Source: Capra hircus (taxonomy: Eukaryota; Chordata; Mammalia; Artiodactyla; Bovidae). From it: 64,000 nt of DNA. The first letter of the stretch is position 1. Each line of letters starts with the position of its first letter. The DNA lies in the NCBI RefSeq assembly GCF_001704415.2, contig NC_030821.1:35075210-35139209 (forward strand), given 5' to 3'. The position numbers and the translations under genes were made by a program. A model generated the notes under the pieces. The model was not told the origin of the DNA. It saw nothing but the letters and a program-made list of their open reading frames with translations, and made no database searches. Below are positions 52,906 to 64,000 of the stretch, piece by piece.

Positions 52906-54889
52906 TCTTCCTACCATGCTTGGAATTTTGAGATAAAGCTCATGTTCAGAAGAGGACAGAAAGGTAATTCTGGGATAACTGAACATTACTTAGCATTGCC
53001 AGAATAAGCGGATAAAGGAAACAGGGGAAGGATTGAATTGAAGATTCATGAGCGGAAACACTGTGTGTGTTATTCACTCTTATTCCACAGTGCCCGGCAT
53101 ACAGGAGACTTTTTATGGATGCTTATTAGTTCTAAGAATGAATAGATAACTCATGAACTGGTCTTTGTCGTAACTTGGTATCCTGGAAGAATCCAATTTG
53201 GCCTCTCTTAATTATTGAAAGGTCCCCAAGCAAATAGACTATAACCAGAACACTTGAAGATGAGTCCTGGAGTCCTGAGCTGGCAGAACTGCTCCCGGGG
53301 ACCAAAGTGGGTTGGGTTTGATTGGGACAGTGAATCTCATGGTGGGAGGACAGCTGTGGGGGCCAGAAGACACGACAGGCTTCATTCTGGGTTCTGGGAA
53401 AATGAGTCTCCCTCTCCCCCTGTCAGAAACACATCTCTCCCAAGAGTTTCAGTAGCTCCTTTTCTTCCAGGAGTTTCAGTAGCTCCTTTTACAATAAGGT
53501 TGCAGTGGAGAATGAGAGATTATGTCCTTTTCAAAGCTGCTAATGGCCATAACTTTAAAAATGTAAAACAACAACAAAAACTAAGGGACTTTGAGAAGCA
53601 TCCATTCTTCAAGCTCTCATTCCCTGGGTTTGCCCGGAGACTCTCTGATTAGCAGGCTTTCATCAGGAGATATGAGCTACAGGGAAACCTAGTGAATGGG
53701 GCAAACAGGTAACAGTGGAGGATTTCTCTGAGTGATGCTCTTTATGGCCTTACAAGAGACACTTGGCCACTTTGCATCTCAGTTATTGGCAAATCGGAGA
53801 CAGTGGTAGCATTGCTTGCTTACCCTACAGGGATGCTAGAAGAGCCAATTAGCTGTGGGCAGCGTCACTGGAGATTGAAGGATGAGTGCCATTACGTCGT
53901 TACAAAGCATTATTACTGTAGCGTGAGTGGAGAATGGAAAGTGGAGGGTTAGCAAGGAAATTCATGGTCTGCCTTGCGGCAGTTTCCTGATAAATTGCCA
54001 ATAGCGTCTTTCTAATTTATCTCATTCTGCCTGCATGGTGACTTGTATCTAACAGCCTGCCAGAGAGGAAGAACAAGGAAGGCAAGCCAGGTACAAAACA
54101 TTGACAACGTGAAATCAGGCGCTGCCGAAGAGGTTCCTCCTGAAGCTGAACTGTCATCATCTTTTTGCATTATATCGAGAATGTGGATTGAGCAAAGGCT
54201 ATAGGAGGAGTCTGGCATGAAGCTGAAGAGGAAGGGATATATTTTGAAGATGCCTTTCACCTACAATCAATTGGTAGTGATCTTTGGGGTTTAAACTGGT
54301 GTTGGTCAACTTGACTTCAGATCCCTGATTAAAAAAAAATGAGACAAAACTGAGACAGTGTAGACTAATGGCTCTGTATGAACATTTTAATAGTGTTTGA
54401 AGCCCATTTGCACTATACTGAAAGGTTACATTAAGAACTGAAATAAAAACACCTAAGCAATGACAGAGCTCCAGGGTCCGTAGTTGAGGGAAAGGCCTGG
54501 GAAAATTAAAGACTGTCATCAAATCCAAGCCAGTATGCCAGACTCTACCAGGGAACCTTGGCCTGATGCCAGCACTGATGAGCTCCCAGGGGTGGGCAGA
54601 AGAGAAAAAAATCTACTTGCAAAAGAAAATAAAGAGAGGTCCTCAAGCACTGAAAGGATTTAGACTATGGGACAAAAAACACCTGCTCAGCAGAAATCGG
54701 ATTCTGCCAGTTGCCCAAGGAGATTTAGGGATTTAGGAGAAAATCCAAAAATATGCAATAGCCCAGAGTTCTGGAAAATGTTGAAGATTACTGAAGATTG
54801 AAAAACCATTTGGGCAACGGAGAATAGGGATACAGGGTGTGAGAGGTGATAATCCTCACCGTTGTTTTGATATCATTCCTCCCTTCTGC
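52906..54889. promoter_or_regulatory. 2-kb repeat-poor block (candidate conserved elements)
   Basis: Apart from a likely L2/MIR tail at 53075-53150 ('ccacagtgcccggcatacag'), no interspersed repeat is seen. The part 53640-54200 holds CpGs and motif-like words ('cattacgtcgttacaaagca', 'agccaattagctgtgggcag', 'gccaatagcgtctttctaat'). A 132-codon plus frame (53254-53652) and a 109-codon minus frame (54199-54528) have no recognised domains. Function is a guess based on repeat exclusion. Confidence 0.3.
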
Positions 54890-55125
54890 CTTTATAATAG
54901 TTATGGTTACTGAGTTCTTAGACACTGTGCTAAAAGGTTTAGATACATTATCATACTTAAGTGTTGCAACAGATCTATAAATTAGAGACTAAAATTATTC
55001 CCATTTGAGACATGAGCAAGCTGAGGCTCAGAAGGATTAGGGAATTTTCTCACAATCACAGAGTTAATGAGTGGTCAATCTCAAACCCTGAGATTTTTAC
55101 CCCAAAGTCCTTGTTTAAGTACTAA
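54890..55125 (-). repeat. MIR SINE, reverse
   Basis: 'ttatggttactgagttctta', 'aaattattcccatttgagac', 'gctgaggctcagaaggatta', 'cacaatcacagagttaatga' and the head 'accccaaagtccttg'. This is one of the best preserved MIRs here. Confidence 0.75.
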
Positions 55126-55533
55126 TATTGTTCTCTTTCCTGAAGCACCTTTCTGGGCAAGAAAGCAATTTATGAAGTAAACAGAATTTAAACTCCTACC
55201 CAGACTTATTGCTCAGATTAAACAAGAGAATTGCCCTAAACACTCTCTTAAGAAGACACTATGGGATTTTATTGAAAGAAGTGGTAAATTCTATTGGACT
55301 GAAGGAAATGGATGAGGCAAAACACAAGAGAGGAAAGGCTGCCTGGAGGAAGAGAGAAATTTTTTCTGGTCTTTTCAGCATAAAGTAATTGCCATCTCAT
55401 AAGTGTCAGTAAAGTGGGACTTGTGCCATGTCTAGGGTTTGCACAGGAATGGGGATGGTGAGCTTGAAGATGCAGAGGGGGGAAAGTGCAGAGTGTTTCT
55501 GGAAAACTATATAGTCTCTCTAATTTTGATGAA
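55126..55533. other. unique stretch
   Basis: No gene or repeat recognised. Confidence 0.4.
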
Positions 55534-55534
55534 A

Positions 55535-55745
55535 GGGCTTCCCTGGTGGCTCAGTGGTGAAGAATCCATTTGCTAATGCAGGAGATTCCAGTTCAATCCC
55601 TGGGTCAGAAAGATCCCCTAGAGGAGGGCATGGCAACTTACTTCAGTATTCTTGCCTGGAAAATCCCATGGACAGAGGAGTCTGGTGGTCTACAGTCTAT
55701 GGGGTCGTAAAAGTGTTGGACATGACTTAGCAACTAATCAACAAC
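55535..55745 (+). mobile_element. Bov-tA SINE
   Basis: Head 'gggcttccctggtggctcag' to tail 'agcaactaatcaacaac'. The flanks aattttgatgaa (55522-55533) and aatttagataaa (55746-55757) are a plausible 12-bp duplication with two mismatches. Confidence 0.9.
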
Positions 55746-56044
55746 AATTTAGATAAATGTGAAGGGTCGGAAGAGGCTGGGAAAGAAGGGCTTTTTTCAT
55801 CTTTATTTTAATCTCTGTTCTGCATTTCTTGATTTCTTTGAGGCCATTTGAATATTTTATTAGAATCTCATTTTAATTTTTCTACTGGATTATTAGTTAT
55901 GTCTCTTTGTAATTTTTAAAAAGTTGATACTCTGTGAATGCAATATACATCCTTAACTTTTCAGCGTCTGAGTTACTATTGTCCCCTTCTTGTAAAATGT
56001 AAAAAGCTTAAAATTGTGTAGACCCATCACCCACTCCTGAGAGC

Positions 56045-56352
56045 TCACCCTGATAGTTCAATTGGTAAAGAATCTGCCTGCAATGCAGGAGACCCCAGTT
56101 TGATTCCTGGGTCAGGAAGATCTGCTGGAGAAGGGATAGGCTACCCATTCCAGTATTCTTGGGCTTCCCTTGTGGCTCAGCTGCTAAAGAATCTGCTTGA
56201 AATGCGGGAGAGCTGGGTTTAATCCCTGGGTTGGGAAGATCCCCTGGAGAAGGGAAAGGCTACCCACTCCAGTATTCTGGCCTGGAGAATTCCATGGACT
56301 GCATAGTCTATGGGGTCACAAAGAGTCGGACATGACTGAATGAATTTCACTT
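56045..56352 (+). mobile_element. Bov-tA dimer inside L1
   Basis: A first Bov-tA without its own BovA end ('ctgatagttcaattggtaaa' to 'ccagtattctt') is followed directly by a second complete head ('gggcttcccttgtggctcag') and tail ('gaatgaatttcactttca'). This dimeric form recurs in ruminant genomes. Confidence 0.9.
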
Positions 56353-57000
56353 TCATCGCCCACTCCACTCTGTTCTTTATGCTATAGATATCATACGTAT
56401 TACCTATGTTTATATTCTAAAAACTGATAATAAAATCTTATAACTGCTTTCAATAATAAAATCTAATTTAAAAAATTTATTAAGAAAAAAATGTAGAATA
56501 TTTATGCTTTTTGCTTGTTATAAAAGTTCTGAGTATCCTCCAGGTATCATTTTCCTACAGCCTAGAGAATGTTTTTTCACATTCCCTGCAGTCTGTGTCT
56601 GCTGTCAATGAATACTCTTAGCCTTATCTCATCCAAAAATGTCTTTATTTTGCCTTTTTTTTGAAAGTAGATTTCTGGATTGACAATTTTGTTTTTCTTT
56701 CAAGTTGTAAAGATGTCTTCCTACTGTCTTTTTAGTTTTTGATGAAAATCCATTTTTTGGCTTGCTGCTTTCCTGAACATTTTGAATTACTTTTCTCTAG
56801 CTGCTTTTTGAGATTTATTTCCATCTTTGGTTCTCAGTAGTTTGAGTATGATTCATGGGCATGGTTTACTTCATAATTATTCTCCTAAGGGTTCATTGGA
56901 CTTCTTAAATTACCTAATTTAAGTTTTTGACAAAATTTGGGAAAATGTCCACCATCTTTTCTTGAAATTTATATCAAGGCAAAATTTACATAATGCTAAA

Positions 57001-57121
57001 ACTGACTCGATGGACGTGAGTCTGAGTGAACTCTGGGAGTTGGTGATGGACAGGGAGGCCTGGCGTGCTGCAATTCATGGGGTCGCAAAGAGTTGGACAC
57101 AACTGAGTGACTGAACTGAAC
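57001..57121 (+). mobile_element. BovB LINE 3' end, 121 bp
   Basis: 'gactcgatggacgtgagtct' to the 'gactgaactgaact' tail. Strongly 5'-truncated insertion in the antisense L1. Confidence 0.9.
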
Positions 57122-57812
57122 TATTTTAAAGTGTACCCTTTGATGGCATTTAGTCTGTTCTCAGTGTTTTGCAGCCATCACCTCTATCTAGTTGCAAAGT
57201 ACTTTCATCACCCCAGAGGAGATCCTGTTCCCATTATGCAACCCGTCCCCAGGCTTCCCTCTACCCAACCCCTGACAACCACTAACTTGGCTTATATCTC
57301 TATGGATTAGATTATTCATTCTGGATATGTCCTATAAATGAAATTGTACAACAACTGACCTTTTTGCCTGGATTCTTTCACTAAGCATAATATGCTTTTG
57401 AGGTTCTTTCATATTACAGCCTGCATCAGTACTTCGTTATTTTTATGGCTGAATGTTGCGTTAGACAGCTATACCACATTTTGTTTGTCCGTGTATTCAC
57501 TGGTGGACATTTAGTTTGTTTCTACCATTTTCCTATTGTGACTAGGACTTCTATGAGCATCCATGTATCAGAATTGGTTGGGATACCTCTTCCTTGAATA
57601 TGTTTTCACAGTAGCTGCACCATTAGACATTGCCATCAGCAATGCACTTGGGTTCCAATTTTTCCATATCCTCACCAACATGTGTTTTCTATTTTTATAG
57701 CCATCCTCTTGGGTGTGAAAGGTTATTACAATTTTGATTTGCAATTCTCTAATAACAAAATATATTGAACATCTCTCTATATGCTTTTTGGCCATTTGTA
57801 TATCTTCTTTTG

Positions 57813-58022
57813 TGGACTTCCCAGGTGGTACAGTTGGTAAAGAACCTACCTGCAATGCAGGAGACACAGGAGACGTGGGTTCAGCTCCTGGGTTGGGAAG
57901 ATCCCCTGGAGGAGGAAATGGTAACCTACTCCAGTATTCTTGTCTGGAAAATCCCATGGACAGAGGAGCCTGGTGGGCAACAAACAGTCCAGGGGGTCAC
58001 AAAGAGTCAGACATGACTGAGT
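57813..58022 (+). mobile_element. Bov-tA SINE inside L1
   Basis: Head 'ggacttcccaggtggtacag' to 'gtcagacatgactgagtgag'. Its 3' end runs straight into a CA microsatellite. Confidence 0.92.
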
Positions 58023-58093
58023 GAGCGCACGCGCGCACACACACACACATGCACACACACACACACACATGCACACACACACACACACACACA
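58023..58093. repeat. (CG)n-(CA)n microsatellite
   Basis: A CGCGCG core and then CA repeats with two ATGC breaks. It grew from the Bov-tA 3' tail. The alternating purine-pyrimidine pattern is Z-DNA-prone. Confidence 0.95.
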
Positions 58094-58571
58094 CCCCTTC
58101 TTTGGAGAACTGTCTATTTAAGTTCTTTGTTCATTTAAAAACTGGGTTATTTGCCTTTCTGTTGTGAGTTATAAGAGTTATTTATATATTCTGGATTTTA
58201 AACCCTTATCAAATATATGATTTGCAACCTATATATTCTCTCCCACCCTATAGGCTGGCTCTTCACTTCCTCGACAGTGCCCTTTGATATACAAGCTTTT
58301 AATTTTGATGTGGTCTATTTTATCTTTTTGTTTGCTCTTTCGTGTCTTCAATTTTTTTTTATTCCTTGTATCTTTTATCCTCTGCAATTCCAGTTACACA
58401 TGAATTAGATTTTTGGCATTGTCCCTCAGGCCTCAAGGCTCTCTCTTTTGCAGACTGTTTCCTTTGTATTCTCCATTTTGTTGTGAAGCCTACACAGGAT
58501 TTTCAAAATTTTCCTCTATATCATTATACATAGGTGCTTTGCTGTCATGTAGATAGAGACTTCCTGAGATG

Positions 58572-58574
<3 letters not shown>

Positions 58575-58621
<47 letters not shown>
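58575..58621. repeat. (GA)n microsatellite
   Basis: About 23 GA units without interruption; an H-DNA-prone mirror-symmetric tract. Confidence 0.95.
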
Positions 58622-58623
<2 letters not shown>

Positions 58624-59978
58624 TTGATGGGACAGTTTAACTCAGGAATTTTTTCTTGGTCACCAAATTATAAGTCATGAATAAACATGAGAAAAGGGTT
58701 TGAGTAGGGTTTCTAACCCAACATCTGTAATACTGAACTCTCTATACCTAGCATGGTAGAGGTGCCTACAAAAGATAGATAGCAAATGCTTAGATGATCA
58801 ATGAATCACTGACAATAGGTAGATTGCATATTATTATTGAAAAAGAGTGGCCACTGAGTGAGCATGGCATAGGCACCTAAGATATCAAATGAGTCACAGA
58901 CGGGGAAATCAAACTAACAAGCTTATCTTTCAGTATGGTTCAGAGCTGACCTAACCCTGGTTGGGAAACCAAATCACCTTTTTCACCTCTGCCAACCTCT
59001 AGCCTGTGATGAAACAGACACTCAATGTTTACAGATAGCCTTGTTGTGAATTTGCTCACCTTCAACAGTGAAAATAAATTGGTGATGTGTGTGTCTGTTT
59101 ATGCTTTATTGCTGCTCCTAAGTGTTCCATTTAGATAGGAAAGCAATGTGCCAGTGTTTCTGCCCTCTTTCCTAGTATCTTCACCTTGGCACGTTTCACT
59201 CTCCCTATCAGACCCGTGAGAGGATGGTTGTTGCTGAGTGATGTGTTGTTCACAGTGTGGGAAGCCTCACTCACAGGGGTTGTGTTCAGTGGCACTTAGA
59301 ACACAGGGAGCATCATAGCCAGCCGAGTTCATGAAAGCTCTTTTCTTATATCTTGCCAAGAATTCAATCTGTTTCTGGTTCCTGCAGACTAACAAAAGCT
59401 GTTGCTATGTTATCACTCTAAAAGATGAAGCCACATAGTCATACATAAGTTTCCCTTTAAATGGTAAAATGTCACCCACTGATAGACCAAGAACTTAGAG
59501 AACTACATCTGAACGGTTAGCATGCCTGTCAGCATCATGTTGACAGTCTTCAGAACAGGCTGAATGTCTGATTGGTGATCCCTAACCTATATCCTTCCAC
59601 TGATATCAGCAATACCTTCACAGACATTTCAACTGCTTTGATCAATCCAGGATGCATCTAATATAGCAGAAACTATAGAAATGCAATTTTAAGGGAAATA
59701 AAAATCGGGTTTAAAATTGCAACTATGGTATGATGAACAAGTATTTCTAATATAAAAGGAGCATGTAAAAATTAGTAAAAACAATCCACTAAGGACTTTA
59801 GAAAAAGAGTATTTAAATGGTTTGAAGATAAAAATTCTAAAAGAGGAAAAGAGAAATGGCATCTACATGAAAAATGTGCAACTTAACAAGCAAAGTAATA
59901 GAAATCAGGAGATACAATTTACTCACCCATTATATTAGCAAGGATGTGAAAATGTTATTGACAGGATTACAGTGAGAT
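58622..59978. other. unique sequence, no gene seen
   Basis: 1.35 kb without recognised repeats and without frames over 60 codons. Confidence 0.4.
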
Positions 59979-59987
59979 AAACATTTT

Positions 59988-60210
59988 ATTTAGGGCTTCC
60001 CAGGTGGCAACAGTAGTAAAGAATCCACCTGCCAATGCAGCAGACTCAAGAGACTTGGGTTTGATCCCTGGGCTGGGAAGATTCCCCTGGAGTAGGAAAT
60101 GGCAACCCACTCCAGTATTTTCTCCTGGAAAATTCCATAGACAGAGAAGCCTGGCAGGCTACAGTCCATAGGGTTGCATAGTCGGACATGGCTGAGCACC
60201 TTCGCACCAC
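59988..60210 (+). mobile_element. Bov-tA SINE with 9-bp duplication
   Basis: Head 'gggcttcccaggtggcaaca' to tail 'gagcaccttcgcaccac'. Duplications aaacatttt at 59979-59987 and 60211-60219 are identical. Confidence 0.93.
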
Positions 60211-60354
60211 AAACATTTTTTTTTATCATATTAGGTGTGTACGCAAATACATAACCTTTCTGGAAAAAAATGGCAATATTTTGTTTTCTGTATACTCATA
60301 CACTAATTTGTTCCAGAAAAAAATGTTCAAGTTGATTTAAAGGATATACAAATA

Positions 60355-60465
60355 TAAAAAGGAGGGAGATGGAGAAGCAGGAGGAGGAAGAGGAAGAGGA
60401 TGACAGGGAGGAAGAACAGGAAAGGAAGTGGAGGAGGGGAGAAGAGGAAAAGGAAGAGGATGGCA
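60355..60465 (+). repeat. GA-rich low-complexity tract
   Basis: An almost pure purine tract made of irregular gga/gaa triplets. Confidence 0.85.
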
Positions 60466-60635
60466 GTGACAGCACTGGGGACAATGTGCAGCTGAGAATC
60501 AACCTGGAAATGAATGCCCTGAAGAGCTCCACCAAGCACCAAGTGTTTAAACTTATCTACAAGTCAATGGACAAGCGAAATCATTGCGAAGAACTGTTTT
60601 CCTTCCCAGCACAGTTCACTGGATCCCTTTCTTGA
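60369..60635 (+). other. unrecognised 88-codon open frame
   Basis: An ATG at 60369 opens a frame whose first 32 residues are Glu/Lys/Arg-rich, from the purine tract. About 55 residues of normal composition follow (…VQLRINLEMNALKSSTKHQV…). I do not recognise the protein. It could be a scrap of a processed pseudogene, since codon use in the second half looks ordinary and a poly-purine stretch may encode an acidic tract. No poly(A) tail or duplication was found. The frame closes with TGA at 60633. Function unknown. Confidence 0.2.
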
Positions 60636-61600
60636 AATCGTATGCAGGTGCCTCAGCACAACCTGATGGAAATTACCTGGCTTGCTTTTCAGAACTTCAG
60701 AGGTGAATACCGTGACCGTCTCTCAGAGATGCGCACAGTAACTGTTGGAACTTTGCATCTCCTCACTTTATTGGGAGGGGGAGAGCGTCTTGTTTGTATA
60801 AAGAGAGAGTTGCATCTTCTTCCATGGACGCATAAAGCTCTTTTATTATTGTACTGAAATCTAAATATGTATTCAAGGGTGTATATATAGATTGCAAATG
60901 GCCAAAGGGGTAGAGTTTGTTGATTATTATTATTGGAGTGTGTTGATTAGTGAGAGTCATCTCTCAGCTGCTCTACTCTGTTTCCTGAGGCTGGAGTTAG
61001 AACTGTAAGAGCCACGTGTCTCCTCTGCACGCTGGATCTCCATCGTGCTCTCCACCTGGGGATGCCAGAGGACAGATTCGCAGACAGGAAGAGGAAGACG
61101 CACCTACTCCTTCCCGCTGTGTTTCCTGTTCCTGTCTTGTCCCTGCAGCAACGGCTCCTCTGTAACAGTCTGTGTAGCACCATTGCTTCCAGGGTGCAGT
61201 TCTCTGGGCTCCTAGAATCAGCTGAGCATACTTTTTCAAGACTAGAATGCAAATACAACCCGAAACAGCATCCCCTTACAGATGTCTGGTCTCGATCCCC
61301 AAGGCCCTTCCTTCAAACTCTTCAGTTTAAATAATTTCAGCTTTTTCCATTCTCCTCTAAGTTTAGCCTTAGAGGTATGCTTACTGTGATAAATCAGTGT
61401 CACTTTTTTTGTCACTTGTATTAAAATTTCTGTTTCTCTGTCAAAATAAGTAACTCTACTGATTGAATCCAGACTGAGATAATGGGGACAACAGTAACAC
61501 TCATAGAACTGTTTGTATGTGTGTGTAAAATACATATGCTCTTTATTTATATGCTCCAAACACTTCTCTATATAATTATGTCTTATATATATTACCATAT
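60636..61600. other. unique sequence, no gene seen
   Basis: The frames of 65-118 codons at 60642-61598 overlap on both strands. None was recognised. Confidence 0.4.
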
Positions 61601-61604
61601 AAAT

Positions 61605-61690
61605 GTATTTTTATATGAAGTGCTTAGAATAGTATATGGCATATAGTATATGTTCAATAAATATTGGCTATTTTTATTAACAGTAATACT
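61605..61690 (+). repeat. MIR/L2 3' tail
   Basis: 'gtgcttagaatagtatatgg' and 'atatgttcaataaatattgg' match the common tail. Confidence 0.6.
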
Positions 61691-62054
61691 ATCAATAGCA
61701 CTGCTTAGAACTGGCATCTTGATGTAGAAAAGTTTTGGCTGACTATGGCTAACAAGTACATCCAAATTGCAAATTTCAAGGCATCAAAAAAGTGAGAGCT
61801 ATATAAGGAAGAAGGAGTTAAATCTACCTACATTTTCTGAAATGAGAAATATCAAAGACTTAAAAAAGTTGTTTTCAAAATAATTTTTCAAAGACCTTTT
61901 TAAAACTGAACAATCATTCATAATCATCCTCTTTAGACTGTATAGAATATGGAGGTCCAGAATGTTTATAAGCCAGGAGAGAGAGGAAATCGAGAGAAGA
62001 GAAACTACTATGTGTAGACTTCTTACCATATTATCAGGTAACTTCCAATGTTGC
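61691..62054. other. unique stretch
   Basis: Nothing recognised. Confidence 0.4.
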
Positions 62055-62175
62055 TCCATGCACCCCTACCATCAGTCTAAGGAGTTAGGTATTATTATTC
62101 CCATTTTTATAGATGGAGCAACAGAGACTTGGAGGTTAAACTGCTTATCTTGGATTACTTAAATTAGCAAAGGCA
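62055..62175 (-). repeat. MIR SINE, reverse
   Basis: 'ttaggtattattattcccat', 'ttttatagatggagcaacag', 'agacttggaggttaaactgc' follow the MIR reverse order. Confidence 0.65.
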
Positions 62176-62299
62176 GAGAGAGGATGCAAAACAAGATTGT
62201 TTCTACAAAAATACAAACATTATTAGAAAGCAAACTGCAGGGTGCATGTATGTGTAGGAGATAGCAAGAAACATAAGGAGTTAGGAGTTAAAGCTCACA

Positions 62300-62455
62300 C
62301 TGTGTTAAAGACTTTACAGTTCAGTAAGAAAATCTCTAGGTAGCTCAAGAAAGAAATTGACCAAGGTCACAGAGCAACACTGTGCTAGAATTAGTCCTAT
62401 AACCTGCAACTGAGAAGTAGGCCACTGTTCTTTCCTCTAAGCCATGCTATGTCAC
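62300..62455 (-). repeat. MIR-like SINE, reverse, weak
   Basis: 'accaaggtcacagagcaaca', 'ttagtcctataacctgcaac' and 'ccactgttctttcctctaag' resemble the MIR head region reversed. Confidence 0.5.
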
Positions 62456-62789
62456 AAAATTACCATCCATATCATTCACTTGAAAGAGTGACCCAACTCC
62501 AGTCATGAAATCCACTGGCATATAAATTGTGAATTCCATAAGATTTTTAAAAATCACTTTCATCTACAAAGATAATGAAACACAAGATTTACTAAGGGTG
62601 TTTGTGGCAAGTGGACACATAATGACTTTTTCATATGAGAGAAAGAAGAAAAAAGATTAAATTCTGGACAGCATGGAATGAAGCTGCCAGAGAGGTGTAG
62701 TCAGGAGGACTGTTAATGGTCTTTGTGTGCAAGGAAAATATTACTGTGTCTTCCTAGAAGAAGGTTTATCCCCAAAGGTTTCTAATTCT
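62456..62789. other. unique stretch
   Basis: Nothing recognised. Confidence 0.4.
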
Positions 62790-63025
62790 AAGGATGATGT
62801 CATTGGGATTGGTATATATACACTATGAGTGAAATAGATGGCTAATGAGAAACCGCTGCATAGCACAGGGAACTCCGCTGTGGTGGTAATCTAAGCGGGA
62901 AGGGAATTCAAAAACGAGAGGATATATGCAAATGTGTGGCTGACTCACTTTGCTGTACAGTAGAAACTAGCACAGTGTTGTAAAGAAACTCAACTCCAAC
63001 ACATAAAAAATACAAAACAAAGTAA
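62790..63025 (+). mobile_element. L1 3' UTR
   Basis: 'aaatagatggctaatgagaa', 'gcatagcacagggaactccg', 'ctgactcactttgctgtaca', 'cacagtgttgtaaagaaact' then an A-rich end. Confidence 0.85.
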
Positions 63026-63152
63026 AGAAACTCCATGCAGGTGAGTGTTACAGGAAATACGCTATATAATGCCGACGGGCTTGCTGGTGAGGTTGTCAGG
63101 GAAACACGCTGATGCTAAGTATGAGGAAATGCTCCTGTGTGAGACCAGGTTG

Positions 63153-63431
63153 TTGTTGTTGTTGTTGTTGTTAAGTCGCCTCAGTTGTGTTCGACTCTGT
63201 GCGACCCCATAGACGGCAGCCCACCAGGCTCTCCTGTCCCTGGGATCCTCCAGGCAAGAACACTGGAGTGGGTTGCCATTTCCTTCTCCAATGCATGAAA
63301 TCGAAAACTGAAAGTCAAGTCACTCAGTTGTGTCCGACTTTGCGACCCCATGGACTGCAGCCTACCAGGCTCCTCCATCCACGGGATTTTCCAGTCAAGA
63401 GTACTAGAGTGGGTTGCCATTGCCTTCTCCG
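63153..63431 (-). mobile_element. BovA2 dimer, reverse, 14-bp duplication
   Basis: A (TTG)n tail complement at about 63151-63171, then two BovA units. Duplications gtgagaccaggttg (63139-63152) and gtgggaccaggttg (63432-63445) differ at one base. Confidence 0.95.
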
Positions 63432-63445
63432 GTGGGACCAGGTTG

Positions 63446-64000
63446 GGGGCCCATTATCATAAGCACTTTCCATTCTAGAGGTTCAGGGAAATATTTACTC
63501 TTAGATTTCATAGAACACTATATTAAGATAAGTTAGGTTATTCTGTGATAGCAGATAAACCTATGATTCCAGAAGCTAAGGATATCAAGGCTTTATTTCC
63601 TGCTCATGCAGAGTCTCCCCTGGACTTCTCAGTTTTCCAACCATCTTAACCTCATGGCACTGTCATATGTATCTCTGCCCAGGAAAAGGCAGATGGGAAA
63701 GACTGGCACCAGCAATTAAGTATTTCTCCCTAGAAGTGACGCACATTATTTACACTCATATTTCACTGACCATTTTCACATAACTGCTCCTAGTTTCAAG
63801 GGCCTGGGCAAGTGACAAACTGCCCTATACCTAGAAATAGAAAACCAGATAATAGTGAAGAGTAGCCATGCCTACCTGAAGCCTTCTGCTTATGTTTCTC
63901 ATTTAAACTTTCCACCACTCTGTGAAGCAAGCACCATATCACTTTCTCTTTACAAACAAAGAACTTTGGTCTTAGTCATTAAACAAATTTCCCAGTGTTA
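63446..64000. other. window end, no gene seen
   Basis: No gene. The stretch 63560-63830 may be an ancient DNA-transposon or LTR scrap ('taactgctcctagtttcaag'), but I could not assign it. Confidence 0.35.

Larger units (their letters stand above)
55800..58530 (-). mobile_element. old L1, reverse, with three insertions
   Basis: Antisense L1 landmarks: 'attagttatgtctctttgta' and 'atatacatccttaacttttc' (55890-55960), 'gatttctggattgacaattt' (56668), 'ttctcagtagtttgagtatg' (56830), 'aagtgtaccctttgatggca' (57128), 'gcatcagtacttcgttattt' (57423) and 'tgatgtggtctattttatct' (58306). The minus frame at 57568-57957 keeps a decayed ORF2 end (KEDIQMAKKHIERCSIYF). It is interrupted by a Bov-tA dimer, a BovB end and a Bov-tA. 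Confidence 0.75.

Noticed and set aside
60369..60465. strong acidic coding signal
   Set aside because: The Glu-rich part is a purine low-complexity tract, so composition alone explains it. Only the part after 60465 is kept as a weak candidate.

Overview
The window reads as nuclear DNA of a ruminant, most likely a bovid. The deciding evidence is the density of ruminant-specific retroposons: Bov-tA (tRNA-Glu head plus BovA tail), BovA2 dimers with (AGC)n tails, the RTE-type LINE BovB, CHR-type cetartiodactyl SINEs and a young L1 of the bovine L1-BT type. Older mammalian repeats (MIR, L2, hAT-Charlie MER elements, MaLR LTRs, L1M) are also present. I cannot separate cattle from buffalo, sheep or goat by eye.

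I found no convincing host protein-coding gene, exon, RNA gene, CpG island or promoter. The longer open frames are reverse-transcriptase remnants, frames running through SINEs, or unrecognised chance-like frames. It looks like intergenic or deep-intronic sequence.

Layout. 0-5 kb: an L2 split by a Bov-tA, a CTCF-like site, two endogenous-retrovirus LTRs (the first with TG..CA ends and 5-bp duplications) and a BovB end. 5-10 kb: MIRs, a hAT MER element and a repeat-free, ATTA-rich block (8.3-9.05 kb). 10-20 kb: mostly L1 3' ends split by Bov-tA and BovA2, one L1 that joins 5' UTR to 3' UTR, an L2 and MaLR LTRs. 20-24 kb: a cluster of inverted and direct repeats, unique sequence, then an L1 end and two BovB ends. 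24-27.4 kb: one old L1 carrying at least four later insertions, some nested. 29.6-31.1 kb: one BovB inserted in antiparallel orientation inside another, with exact 11-bp duplications. 33.4-34.8 kb: a young 5'-truncated L1-BT with a 13-bp duplication. 39.4-40.7 kb: a GC-richer repeat-poor block holding the longest open frame. 41.6-41.9 kb: a solo LTR with TG..CA ends and 4-bp duplications. 43-44.2 kb: an antisense L1 holding a CHR-1 and a BovA-type SINE, with a 39-bp tandem duplication across one junction. 47.3-50.9 kb: an old L1 with a duplicated 5' part and three insertions. 52.9-54.9 kb: a second long repeat-poor block. 55.8-58.5 kb: an antisense L1 with three insertions and a CA microsatellite. 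58.6-64 kb: mostly unique sequence with MIRs, a purine-rich open frame, an L1 3' end and a BovA2.

The elements form no pathway. What the window records is the order of retroposition: L2, MIR, hAT and MaLR first, then old L1, then BovB, CHR and Bov-tA, with BovA2 and L1-BT last. I saw no undescribed system. The best candidates for function are the repeat-poor blocks and two CTCF-like sites, and each needs cross-species alignment or chromatin data.
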